A program made the translations under genes and the position numbers. From assembly GCA_024226315.1 (NCBI GenBank), contig JAAELT010000419.1, forward strand, positions 1 to 64,000: a DNA stretch of 64,000 bases, read 5' to 3'. Of the stretch, positions 6,414-13,013 are shown one piece after another (position 1 is the first letter of the stretch; every line of letters starts with the position of its first letter). The stretch is from a bacterium. Its GTDB lineage: Bacteria; Acidobacteriota; Thermoanaerobaculia; Multivoradales; J023. The notes below the pieces were generated by a model that saw only the letters and a program-made list of their open reading frames with translations, did no database searches and had not been told where the DNA came from.

Positions 6414-6758
6414 ATGGGCATCATGACCCTTCCCCCGGACGCCCCCGCCGACCAGATCGTCGAGCGCACCTTCGGGAACACTGGCGAGCTCTTCTCCGCC
6501 TTCTACGCCGCCCAGCAGTGGGCCGAGAACCGCGGGTTGATCGTCGGGCAGATGCAGGCCCGCGCGCCGATCGGCCTCCATCGCGAGTCGGAGGCGTACA
6601 ACGTCTTGAAGTGGCGCGGGATGACCGCGTGGGAGCGCCGGGGCCTCGACGGCTGCATCGTCTGGCCGGACGGCGACCCTCGAAACGGGAGTGCCAAGAT
6701 CCGGGTGCGGCGGGATGCGCTGCCCGAGGCGGTGCTGGAAGAAGGGGCCGGATCATGA
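6414..6758 (+). CDS. hypothetical protein (114 aa)
   Basis: AAGGAG lies 6 nt before ATG 6414. The product (MGIMTLPPDAPADQIVERTF) contains several Trp residues in its second half (LKWRGMTAWERRGLDGCIVW), indicating a folded domain of unknown type. Its stop is coupled to the next gene by ATGA. Confidence 0.6.
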   Translation: MGIMTLPPDAPADQIVERTFGNTGELFSAFYAAQQWAENRGLIVGQMQARAPIGLHRESEAYNVLKWRGMTAWERRGLDGCIVWPDGDPRNGSAKIRVRRDALPEAVLEEGAGS

Positions 6759-7117
6759 GGCGGCTTCTCAGAAACGCCGAATACGCGACCAAGGTGATAG
6801 CTCTGGCCAACGCCGAGCCCGCCGCGGAAGGGCGCCCCCCGGCGATCGTGATGCCCGAGGAGATCACGGGCAAGATCCGCCAGCCTGAGACCTGCCGCTC
6901 CTGCCGAAAAGTCGGCGACTACCTCTGGGGGTCTTGCCCCTGGTGCGGAGCCCGGTACTCGTCGCGGGCGCCCCTCCCGACATCGGCGAGGCTGGAAACT
7001 GCCGGGCTGCCGGGCGATATCGTCGACGATCAGCTGGCGAAAGACCTGGTCCGAGGCCAGGTCCGGCAAGCGGAGCGGGAGTTTCGCCGCGGGGACCGCC
7101 ATTGGAGCGAGGCGTGA
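6755..7117 (+). CDS. zinc-ribbon small protein (120 aa)
   Basis: Two knuckles, CRSC (about 48-51) and CPWC (about 61-64), form a treble-clef or ribbon-type zinc site. The C-terminal half (DDQLAKDLVRGQVRQAEREF) is helical and charged. Starts at ATG 6755 in an ATGA overlap and ends in a GTGA overlap. The zinc site suggests nucleic-acid or protein binding; nothing more specific is supported. Confidence 0.6.
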   Translation: MRRLLRNAEYATKVIALANAEPAAEGRPPAIVMPEEITGKIRQPETCRSCRKVGDYLWGSCPWCGARYSSRAPLPTSARLETAGLPGDIVDDQLAKDLVRGQVRQAEREFRRGDRHWSEA

Positions 7118-7317
7118 CCTACCGTACCCTCCCCGACGGCGCCACCAACATCGGCGGCGCTCTCTGGCAGCTCCGGGCCACCCTCGACGGCCAGCCAGGC
7201 CCGCCGGTCACCCACCGCGACCTCGACGGCACAGCCCCGCCAACGTGCTTCTGTGGGGCGGTCGTCGAGCACGGGCAGACGTCCTGCGTCGAGTGCCGAC
7301 GGAGGGCGAGCCGATGA
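7114..7317 (+). CDS. small protein with CxC…CxxC motif (67 aa)
   Basis: GTG 7114 overlaps the upstream stop. The C-terminus carries CFCGAVVEHGQTSCVEC, a probable zinc knuckle. It is the second zinc-type protein in a row. Function unknown. Confidence 0.55.
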   Translation: MTYRTLPDGATNIGGALWQLRATLDGQPGPPVTHRDLDGTAPPTCFCGAVVEHGQTSCVECRRRASR

Positions 7318-7529
7318 CCCCCGCAGTGGCCGCTTTCCGCGACCTCTCCCTCGGCGCCCGGTTTCGGTACCGCGGTGCCCGTAGGGTGTGGGTGAAGCTG
7401 TCGCCCGCCGGGACCATCGCGGAGTGGGACCCGCGCATGGTAGCGGCGCGCTGGGTCGGCCAGCGCGTCTGCTCGTTCGACGACGGAAACCTCGGCGCGC
7501 TGGTCGAGATCGCGGAGGCCAGGCAGTGA
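7314..7529 (+). CDS. small beta-rich phage protein (71 aa)
   Basis: ATG 7314 overlaps the preceding stop. The pattern FRDLSLGARFRYRGARRVWV resembles small phage proteins of the type 'F.dL..G.rF...g..W.K', which are thought to form a small beta barrel. Function is unknown in those as well. Moderate certainty for the gene, low for the family. Confidence 0.55.
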   Translation: MTPAVAAFRDLSLGARFRYRGARRVWVKLSPAGTIAEWDPRMVAARWVGQRVCSFDDGNLGALVEIAEARQ

Positions 7530-7822
7530 CCGCCGAAGAGCGCCGGAGCGCCCGTCTCTACGCCAGGCTCGCCCTCGACGAGATCGAGTGGCGGACGCGG
7601 GAGGAGATCTGCTCGGCGTCCTCCGCCACCGAGCGGACGACCCTGGCGGGGCTCCTCTCCCTGGTCGACAGCGGCCAGGCGGAGACGCGGTGGGCACGGG
7701 AGGAGATCTGCTACCGGCTGGCTGAAGGCCGGATCGATAGCGCCGGCGGCAGCGAGTCTGCCGCGGGCGGCGCCGATCCGAGCACCAAGACCGAGCACCA
7801 CAACCGACCCCCATGCCGATAG
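7526..7822 (+). CDS. hypothetical protein (98 aa)
   Basis: GTG 7526 overlaps the previous stop. The product repeats a similar helical unit twice: LDEIEWRTREEICSAS and AETRWAREEICYRLAEG, which suggests an internal duplication. The C-terminus is Ser/Gly-rich. Its end runs into the first copy of a 12-bp repeat. Confidence 0.5.
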   Translation: MTAEERRSARLYARLALDEIEWRTREEICSASSATERTTLAGLLSLVDSGQAETRWAREEICYRLAEGRIDSAGGSESAAGGADPSTKTEHHNRPPCR

Positions 7823-7852
7823 GGCGGGGTCACAACCGGCGCCGATAGGGCG
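7815..7852 (+). repeat. two copies of GCCGATAGGGCG before an operon gene
   Basis: GCCGATAGGGCG occurs at 7815-7826 and 7841-7852, each preceded by CACAACCG. The pair fills the short gap before the 7865 gene. It may bind a regulator or come from a small local duplication. Confidence 0.6.
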
Positions 7853-7864
7853 CAGGAGAACGCC

Positions 7865-8716
7865 ATGACAGAAGCGAAAGACATCAGCAGAATCAACCAG
7901 CGGATCGCCAGGAAGTGGGCGGGCCTGAACGCCAGCACCTTCCAGCTTGAGGAGGTCGCCAGGGTGCGGCACCTGACGCTGGCGGACCTCGACCGTGAGC
8001 TCGCCGACGAGATGGGCTCCGATGCAAGCGGCTACACCGAGAATCACGTCGCGGTGATCTACAACGCCGCTGGCGAGCTGGTTCGGCAGATCAGCGTGGG
8101 AGTTTACTATCAGGACAACCGCCGGCCACAGAACACTCGCGGCGAGGTCTTCGGTGCCGTGCTGGCCGAGTACAGGCGCGGCGAGGTGGTTGCCACCGGC
8201 GAGCACCTGATCGTCTTCGAGTCCGGGTCGCCGAGCGCTACCGGCTCGGAGGAGTGGGAGCGGACGACGATCTACCCCCTCGACGAGCACGCCGGCGAAC
8301 TGGTGCGGGCATGGGCCGCCGCCCAGGATGGGCTCGGTGATCGGCTGGCGCTCCCGGCCCCCGGCGCTGAACCGGAAGTAACGCCGTACGAGAAGCAATC
8401 CGAGCAGATGCCCGCCTTTTGGTTCATCACCTCGCCCCGGCAATCCCCACAGGCCGACGGGAGGTGTGGCCACGGCTACACGGCCCCGCTGTTGCTGACG
8501 CTGGCAATGCTGGCGCGCAACCTCTTCCGCAGGCCGGCGACTCGCGCCTACTGGCGGCGGTATGATCCGCAGTGGTTCGCCAGCGACGACAGCTACGAGC
8601 CCGCGAGAATCGTCAAGCTGGTGGCGGCGGGGACGCACGGAATCGAGGACGTCGTGCGCCTGCCCGGCCGGCTGATCGCAGCGGAGATGAAGATCAGCGG
8701 ATGGCTCCGACGTTAG
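7865..8716 (+). CDS. hypothetical protein (283 aa), C-terminal membrane-like segment
   Basis: GCAGGAG precedes ATG 7865. The N-terminal two-thirds are soluble and mixed (LTLADLDRELADEMGSDASG; VAVIYNAAGELVRQISVGVY). A hydrophobic run (YTAPLLLTLAMLARNLF) near residue 205 could be a buried helix or membrane segment. The C-terminus is basic. No family recognised. Last gene of its operon, with a strong terminator 50 nt downstream. Confidence 0.65.
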   Translation: MTEAKDISRINQRIARKWAGLNASTFQLEEVARVRHLTLADLDRELADEMGSDASGYTENHVAVIYNAAGELVRQISVGVYYQDNRRPQNTRGEVFGAVLAEYRRGEVVATGEHLIVFESGSPSATGSEEWERTTIYPLDEHAGELVRAWAAAQDGLGDRLALPAPGAEPEVTPYEKQSEQMPAFWFITSPRQSPQADGRCGHGYTAPLLLTLAMLARNLFRRPATRAYWRRYDPQWFASDDSYEPARIVKLVAAGTHGIEDVVRLPGRLIAAEMKISGWLRR

Positions 8717-8766
8717 GCCGGCCGGCCGGCACTTCCGCGCCTTCGGGCGCGGCCCCATTGACCCGA

Positions 8767-8806
8767 GGCGGGCAGGCTGCCGATGCAACCTGCCCGCCTT
8801 CCCTTG
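8767..8806 (+). terminator. intrinsic terminator
   Basis: GGCGGGCAGG (8767-8776) pairs perfectly with CCTGCCCGCC (8789-8798), followed by TTCCCTT. It closes the 5.3-8.7 kb operon just before the next promoter. Confidence 0.7.
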
Positions 8807-8809
8807 TCG

Positions 8810-8908
8810 AAAAAAAGATTGAACTTTCTTCGATAAACCCTTGACAGGTGGATATCCGTAGGTTACACTGTATCCAGACAGTGAAGAAACGGACACCAAA
8901 CCAACCCC
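8810..8908 (+). promoter_or_regulatory. repeated promoter module, copy 1
   Basis: An A tract with GATTGAA(C/G)TTTCTT lies upstream of TTGACA (8841-8846), a 17-bp spacer containing the palindrome GGATATCC, and TACACT (8864-8869). An imperfect inverted repeat (CACTGT/ACAGTG) lies at the expected start site, then the conserved stretch CGGACACCAAACCAA. Nearly the same module recurs at 10075 and, in shorter form, at 11623. The A tract may act as an UP element and the palindromes as operators (inference). Confidence 0.75.
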
Positions 8909-8921
8909 GGAGACGCAGACC

Positions 8922-9887
8922 ATGACCCACGCCAACGCGGCCGCCGAAACCACCCTCTCCCCCGTCGCTACGATCGCGTTCCTCGACAAAGAGGGGCTGA
9001 TCGAACAGGCCGACGCCATCCGCGCCAACAACCCGACGTTCACCACTTGGGCTGCCGCCAACCGCCAGCTCGCCGAGTGGGCCGAGAACGCCCTCCGCTT
9101 CGTCGCCGACGACGGGATCCCGACGGCCGAGGGCCAGGCCCGCCGGGGCCGCTGCGGCTGGCTGGCCGAAGAGCAGAAAGCGGAGGCCGCCGAGTTCCTG
9201 GCCAAGGTGAGTTTCACCGATGCGCCGCCACCCTTGCCGACCAACCTCCCGGCCCTGGTTGCCGAGCTCCGCTCCGACGGCGGGGCGACCGCGGCAGAGT
9301 TGGCCGACGATCTGGTCGCGGCGGCTGATCTCGCCACCGTCGCCAACCTCGATGACTACCGCCGCCCCCGGCCAACCCCCGAGCCGGTCACCGCGCACCG
9401 CGCCAGAAAGCCCGACGCCCAGGACCGCGAGAACTCCCGGACCTGGACCGGCGACCGCTTCGACCGCGACCGGGACCTCCGGGACACCGCGAAGCTGATC
9501 CGCGGCGACATCGCCGCCGCCGTGAAGGCCGGCGACCTGCCCCGCGGGCAGTACAGCGTCCGGCTCAGCCGCTACAGCCAGGGCCAGTCGATCGACGTGC
9601 GAGTCATCGAGCTCCACCAGCCCGTGCTCGTCGCCAATCCGGCCCGCGTCCGGCAGGATGACCGGCAGGCCCCGAGAGAGCCCATCGAACCGCTCTACAG
9701 CGCGCCGGGCCAGGCCATCCTAGACCGCCTGGAGGCGATCCAGCGCCGCTACAACCGCCGCCACGGCCGCCACTTGCACTTCTACGGCTACCCCGAGTTC
9801 GGCGGCGGGTTCCTCTCCAGGGGCCGCGCGTTCGTCCGGGGGATCGACCCGCGGTGCCCGGTGACCGTCAAAGACTGGAGGGCCTGA
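8922..9887 (+). CDS. polyvalent-protein-like protein with LPD29-type domain
   Basis: The 321-residue product has an Ala/Glu-rich N-terminal half and, around residues 185-230, DTAKLIRGDIAAAVKAGDLP followed by YSVRLSRYSQGQSIDVRVIE. That pattern matches the Large Polyvalent Protein associated domain 29 (LPD29) as I remember it. LPD domains occur in big phage and plasmid proteins injected with DNA, and also in small phage proteins. The C-terminus is rich in His, Tyr and Gly (RRHGRHLHFYGYPEFGGGF). Function is not established. Expressed from promoter copy 1. Confidence 0.65.
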   Translation: MTHANAAAETTLSPVATIAFLDKEGLIEQADAIRANNPTFTTWAAANRQLAEWAENALRFVADDGIPTAEGQARRGRCGWLAEEQKAEAAEFLAKVSFTDAPPPLPTNLPALVAELRSDGGATAAELADDLVAAADLATVANLDDYRRPRPTPEPVTAHRARKPDAQDRENSRTWTGDRFDRDRDLRDTAKLIRGDIAAAVKAGDLPRGQYSVRLSRYSQGQSIDVRVIELHQPVLVANPARVRQDDRQAPREPIEPLYSAPGQAILDRLEAIQRRYNRRHGRHLHFYGYPEFGGGFLSRGRAFVRGIDPRCPVTVKDWRA

Positions 9888-10108
9888 TGGCCAACCGCCG
9901 AATGGCCGCGGCTGTCCTGGTCCGCTTCCTCGACCCCGAGGAGCTGGCAAAGCTCCAGGCTTTCGCCGCCGAGCTCGAGGTCGAGGTGCTCCGCGCCACC
10001 GGGGGCGCCGGCTTCGCTCACTGGGTCAGGATGGTAGTCTGCCAGGCAGCGGGGCTCGACCCTCGGATCCCTGCAAAAAAGATTGAGAAAGATCCAGATA
10101 ATCCTTGA
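9887..10108 (+). CDS. small helical protein (73 aa)
   Basis: ATG 9887 overlaps the upstream TGA (TGATG). The product is MANRRMAAAVLVRFLDPEEL…, with a strand-like start and two helices, reminiscent of ribbon-helix-helix proteins. The last codons (KKIEKDPDNP) are encoded by the A-tract element of promoter copy 2, so gene end and promoter overlap. Confidence 0.55.
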   Translation: MANRRMAAAVLVRFLDPEELAKLQAFAAELEVEVLRATGGAGFAHWVRMVVCQAAGLDPRIPAKKIEKDPDNP

Positions 10109-10165
10109 CAGGTGGATATCCGTTCGATACACTGGGTCCAGACAGTGACGGAACGGACACCAAAC
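10075..10165 (+). promoter_or_regulatory. repeated promoter module, copy 2
   Basis: The same order as copy 1: AAAAAAGATTGA, TTGACA (10105-10110), GGTGGATATCCG in a 17-bp spacer, TACACT (10128-10133), CACTG…CAGTG repeat and CGGACACCAAACCAA. Differences are concentrated in the last 5 bases of the spacer. The following gene has a GGAG site and a leader of about 40 nt. Confidence 0.75.
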
Positions 10166-10178
10166 CAAGGAGCCGAAC

Positions 10179-10382
10179 ATGACCACCACCACCGCCGCCG
10201 CCCGCCCAGTCGATTTTGCCGCAGTCTACGCCGCCCTCCGCCACCTCGACCGGATGCCCGCCGGCCGGGTGGCCGACTACTCCGACTTCGCCGCGCTCCC
10301 CGCCGACGTCCGCGAGCTCTGCCGCCCCGAGCGCACAGGCTTCGCGGCGCTCGACGCGGTCCACGCTCACTTCGCCGCCTGA
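10179..10382 (+). CDS. small protein, unknown (67 aa)
   Basis: AAGGAG precedes ATG 10179. The product has a Thr/Ala-rich start and the segment VYAALRHLDRMPAGRVADYS. It contains no motif I recognise. First gene under promoter copy 2. Confidence 0.55.
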   Translation: MTTTTAAARPVDFAAVYAALRHLDRMPAGRVADYSDFAALPADVRELCRPERTGFAALDAVHAHFAA

Positions 10383-10392
10383 GGAGATCATC

Positions 10393-10950
10393 ATGCCGAC
10401 CACCCGCCGCCAACGCTTCGCCCCCCAACGCGCCCGCCGTCTCCAGGAGGCCCTCGCCCGGAAGGCCGCGGAGACCGTCGCCCCCGCCGAGCTCTTCGGC
10501 CGGACCCGCGACGCCTCCGACCCTGACCACCCCCTCCGCCAGGCCGAGGAGCACGAGCGCCGGCAGGCCGTCCGGCCCGTCGTGACCGGCCAGCAGGCGC
10601 CTCTCGACTTCGCCCCGATCGCCAAGGCCGCGGCTCAGATCGTGATGGCCGAGGAGCGGAAGGCGATCGACCGGAAGCACGCAGAGGGCCTTTCTAAGGT
10701 CCGGCAGGCGCAGGCCGACAAGCTCGTCACCACGCTGGAAACGGGCGCCCTGTGCCCCTGCGGCAACCGCGTCCCCAACGCCTACTGCGGCGCCACTTGC
10801 CCGGAGTGCCGGCGGGTCGCGACCTGGGCCAACGACGTGACTGGCGAAGTCCACGCCTGGGCGACCCCTGCCGAGGATTCCCGCGCCCGCGAAGACCTCC
10901 GCCGGATGATCGACGGCGAAGAAAGCTACGAAGACCTCTGCACCTTCTAG
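10393..10950 (+). CDS. zinc-ribbon protein with long helical N-terminus (185 aa)
   Basis: GAGGAG precedes ATG 10393. Residues 1-110 are charged and helical (RQRFAPQRARRLQEALARKA; KHAEGLSKVRQAQADKL). A four-Cys cluster follows (CPCGNRVPNAYCGATCPEC), typical of a zinc ribbon. Coiled coil plus zinc ribbon suggests an adaptor or nucleic-acid-binding protein; no family is assigned. Confidence 0.6.
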   Translation: MPTTRRQRFAPQRARRLQEALARKAAETVAPAELFGRTRDASDPDHPLRQAEEHERRQAVRPVVTGQQAPLDFAPIAKAAAQIVMAEERKAIDRKHAEGLSKVRQAQADKLVTTLETGALCPCGNRVPNAYCGATCPECRRVATWANDVTGEVHAWATPAEDSRAREDLRRMIDGEESYEDLCTF

Positions 10951-10959
10951 GAGACCACC

Positions 10960-11433
10960 ATGGCCACCACCCTTATCGAAACCCCCGTCCTCCACCGCTT
11001 TTGCCCTGGCGGCGTCGAATATGTCGCCGAGATCGAGGTGCAGCGCCCCGTCCGCATGCTCGGCCGTAACAGCGTTTGCACCGAGAGAGTCCGCCTTGCC
11101 GCCTGGCCTGGCGAGAACTGGCGCCGCGCCGACGACGGATCGCCCTGGGCGCCCGGCGGGCTGCTGGTCGCCGGGGCCACCTACACCGAAGCCGACCTCG
11201 ACGCCATCATCGGCGACAGCTGGGACCACCTCGAGGTCCACCGCCAGGCCGCCGGTCTCTCCCTCGACTGCATGGCCTGCGAGGAAGGGGTCGACGTCGA
11301 CGACCCCGACCACGCCTCGCCGGAGATCTTTGCCGCCGACCACCGGGACTGCCAGATGCCGATGGAATACGACGACTCTATCATCGCCACCTGGGAGGCT
11401 GACGACTGGCAGACTTCGCAGGGGGGATTCTGA
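10960..11433 (+). CDS. hypothetical protein (157 aa)
   Basis: TAGGAG lies before ATG 10960. The product reads as a beta-rich N-terminal half (CPGGVEYVAEIEVQRPVRML) and an acidic C-terminal half with CMAC and many Asp/Glu (EEGVDVDDPDHASPEIF). Cys residues at several positions could bind metal. Family unknown. Confidence 0.6.
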   Translation: MATTLIETPVLHRFCPGGVEYVAEIEVQRPVRMLGRNSVCTERVRLAAWPGENWRRADDGSPWAPGGLLVAGATYTEADLDAIIGDSWDHLEVHRQAAGLSLDCMACEEGVDVDDPDHASPEIFAADHRDCQMPMEYDDSIIATWEADDWQTSQGGF

Positions 11434-11461
11434 TGGCCACCAGAGCAGACCGAGTCGCGGC

Positions 11462-11623
11462 ATGGCCTCGACCTACGTGCCCCGGCACGCGATCGAGGCG
11501 ACGGAGGCTCAGCCGCTGGCGGACCCGGAGTCGGCCCGGAGGTTCCGGGCCTGGCTTACGGCGGGTGCGGCGGGCCGGACGGTCGAGGAGCGCAGGGTGG
11601 CCGAGGCTGGCGCCTGGTCGTGA
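11462..11623 (+). CDS. short hypothetical protein (53 aa)
   Basis: ATG 11462 opens a frame with the local codon bias (MASTYVPRHAIEATEAQPLA…). An alternative ATG at 11433, in another frame, gives an Arg-rich shadow. There is no clear ribosome binding site. It ends at the A tract of promoter copy 3. Confidence 0.45.
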   Translation: MASTYVPRHAIEATEAQPLADPESARRFRAWLTAGAAGRTVEERRVAEAGAWS

Positions 11624-11681
11624 AAAAAGATTGAAGTTTCTTCCGAAAACGAGTGACAGGGCACAATGGGGACCGTATACT
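11623..11681 (+). promoter_or_regulatory. repeated promoter module, copy 3 (diverged)
   Basis: AAAAAAGATTGAAGTTTCTT matches copy 1, followed by GTGACA (11653-11658), a 17-bp spacer and TATACT (11676-11681). The GGATATCC palindrome and CACTG repeat of copies 1 and 2 are missing. Two ATGs start 6 nt after the -10 box (11688), but a later ATG (11727) has the Shine-Dalgarno. Confidence 0.7.
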
Positions 11682-11726
11682 AGTCCCATGATGACGAGGC
11701 GCCCAACAAACCCCGAGGAGAAGACG

Positions 11727-11909
11727 ATGAACACCGCCGAGAAGTCCGCCGCCATCGCCGCCAGGGTCCAGGCACTTTACCCCACCGCTCGGACCGCCCT
11801 CTTCCCCAAGGCGAGCGCCGCCGCCCGCGAGCTCTTTGGTACCGACTGGCGCTATAGCCAGGTTCAGGAAGCCGTCGAGATCATCGCCCCTCTCGCCCCT
11901 CTCGCCTAA
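11727..11909 (+). CDS. small protein, unknown (60 aa)
   Basis: I chose ATG 11727 because GAGGAG sits at the right distance; a leaderless start at 11688 would add 13 residues. The product (MNTAEKSAAIAARVQALYPT) is helical with an aromatic centre (ELFGTDWRYSQVQEAVEII). No family recognised. Confidence 0.55.
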   Translation: MNTAEKSAAIAARVQALYPTARTALFPKASAAARELFGTDWRYSQVQEAVEIIAPLAPLA

Positions 11910-11915
11910 TTGACC

Positions 11916-12125
11916 ATGACCGGCCCCGGCGGCTACCGCTCGCCGACCCAGCGCCGGAAGTCGAGGCGCCCGGAGCGGATCACGGTGCAGGCCCCGGCCG
12001 GCACTCGGGCGAAGCTCGCGGCCCACGGCAAGGCCCACCCGGTGGCCAAAGCAGACGGCAAGGGCTCGCGGCCGATGTCCTGGAGTGAGACCGTCTCGGA
12101 GGCTCTCCGGCAGTTCTGGTCGTGA
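11916..12125 (+). CDS. basic small DNA-binding-like protein (69 aa)
   Basis: ATG 11916 follows the preceding stop by 6 nt. The product is strongly basic (RSPTQRRKSRRPERITVQAP) and has a strand-helix-helix order (ERITVQAPAGTRAKLAAHGK … SWSETVSEALRQFW) that could be a ribbon-helix-helix fold. Tentative. Confidence 0.5.
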   Translation: MTGPGGYRSPTQRRKSRRPERITVQAPAGTRAKLAAHGKAHPVAKADGKGSRPMSWSETVSEALRQFWS

Positions 12126-12127
12126 TG

Positions 12128-12136
12128 TGGTAGGCT
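12128..12136 (+). promoter_or_regulatory. extended -10 promoter, leaderless output
   Basis: TGG-TAGGCT (12128-12136) matches TGn plus a -10 box. ATG 12144 follows after 7 nt with no Shine-Dalgarno. A clear -35 box is missing. Confidence 0.5.
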
Positions 12137-12143
12137 CGGCTCC

Positions 12144-12341
12144 ATGAGCGATGCGCCCCAGCTCCGGTCTGACCGTGTCGATCGAGTCGCCGCGCTCGGG
12201 GTAGATCCCTGGAGTGTGCGGTGCTCGACCTGCCGGCGCCAGGCTGGCGCCTGCTGCCGGACCGCCACCGGGCGACGAGGCGCAAGAGCAGAGAGCCACG
12301 CGGCCCGTCTTCGCCTGGCCTACCGGAGGCTCGCCGCATGA
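12144..12341 (+). CDS. phage zinc-binding protein (CxxC…C…HxxR type, 65 aa)
   Basis: The pattern CSTCRRQAGACCRTATG followed by SHAARLRLAYRR matches a small zinc-binding module widespread in phages of high-GC hosts: two Cys, a Gly/Cys pair, then His and Arg. It starts at ATG 12144, fixed by the -10 box 7 nt upstream, and its stop overlaps the ParB-like gene. Role unknown; nucleic-acid binding is likely. Confidence 0.6.
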   Translation: MSDAPQLRSDRVDRVAALGVDPWSVRCSTCRRQAGACCRTATGRRGARAESHAARLRLAYRRLAA

Positions 12342-12874
12342 ACGCCGCTCCCCAGCTCCGCGACCGGATCCGCGAGCTACGCAGGGTCACCGCCGGCGAA
12401 CTGCTGGCGAACCCGAAGAACTGGCGGACCCATCCCGACCCCCAGCGGGCCGGGCTCCGCACCGTCCTCGAGCGGATCGGCATCGTCGGCGCCCTGATGG
12501 CGTACGAGTCGCCGGAGCAGGGCGGGCAGCTGACCCTGATCGACGGCCACCTACGCCGCGACGAATACCCCGAGACCGAGTGGCCGGTGCTGGTGCTCGA
12601 CGTCGAGACCGAGGAGGAGGCCGCGGAGATCCTGGCCGTCTTCGACCCGATCGGCGCAATGGCGGAGGCGGACCAGCTGGCGCTGGCAGAGCTGCTCGAG
12701 GGGATCGAGACGGATGACGAAGGGCTGGCGGGGTTGCTGACGCAGATCGGGGAGGAAGCGGGGGCGGTCGCCGTGGAGCTCGAGCCGCCGCCGGAGTTCC
12801 CCGAGGTCGGCGAGAACCTGCCGACGGAGCACACCTGCCCGGAGTGCGGGTACCAGTGGAGCGGGAGTGCATGA
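12338..12874 (+). CDS. ParB-like nuclease-domain protein with C-terminal zinc ribbon
   Basis: The first 80 residues follow the ParB/sulfiredoxin N-terminal pattern: VTAGELLANPKNWRTHPDPQ, then LRTVLERIGIVGALMAY and the signature LIDGHLRRDEY. An acidic linker (ELLEGIETDDEGLAGLL) and a terminal CPECGYQW knuckle complete the protein (178 aa). Phage proteins of this kind are often next to DNA methyltransferases, as here with the C5 enzyme downstream. The activity (nuclease, NTPase or DNA binding) cannot be told from sequence. Confidence 0.7.
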   Translation: MNAAPQLRDRIRELRRVTAGELLANPKNWRTHPDPQRAGLRTVLERIGIVGALMAYESPEQGGQLTLIDGHLRRDEYPETEWPVLVLDVETEEEAAEILAVFDPIGAMAEADQLALAELLEGIETDDEGLAGLLTQIGEEAGAVAVELEPPPEFPEVGENLPTEHTCPECGYQWSGSA

Positions 12875-12999
12875 TCTGCGGCTCCTCGGTATCGGCAAGG
12901 GCTGTTTTCGGGAAGGGGAATCTTGGCCGGGGAACCGACCGGCGCCCGGCGCCTGCGGCTCCGGAATCTGGGGAGTACGCCCCGGCCAGGTTGGCCTGA
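12871..12999 (+). CDS. possible 42-residue peptide, coupled start
   Basis: ATG 12871 overlaps the ParB-like stop (ATGA), the usual arrangement in this genome. The frame gives MICGSSVSARAVFGKGNLGR… and ends at TGA 12997-12999, 14 nt before the methyltransferase GTG. Coding bias is only moderate. Confidence 0.3.
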   Translation: MICGSSVSARAVFGKGNLGRGTDRRPAPAAPESGEYAPARLA

Positions 13000-13013
13000 T
13001 CGGGGGGGGCGCG

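Noticed and set aside
7208..9346. A 712-codon minus-strand open frame
   Set aside because: It is opposite a run of well-supported plus-strand genes with ribosome sites and overlaps; long antisense frames are expected at this G/C content.
10018..11463. A 481-codon minus-strand open frame
   Set aside because: It crosses promoter copy 2 and four coupled plus-strand genes; Gly/Val/Arg-rich shadow.
11433..11909. A 158-codon plus-strand frame starting next to the 11433 stop
   Set aside because: Arg/Ser-rich, crosses promoter copy 3 and joins the real 11727 gene only by being in the same frame.
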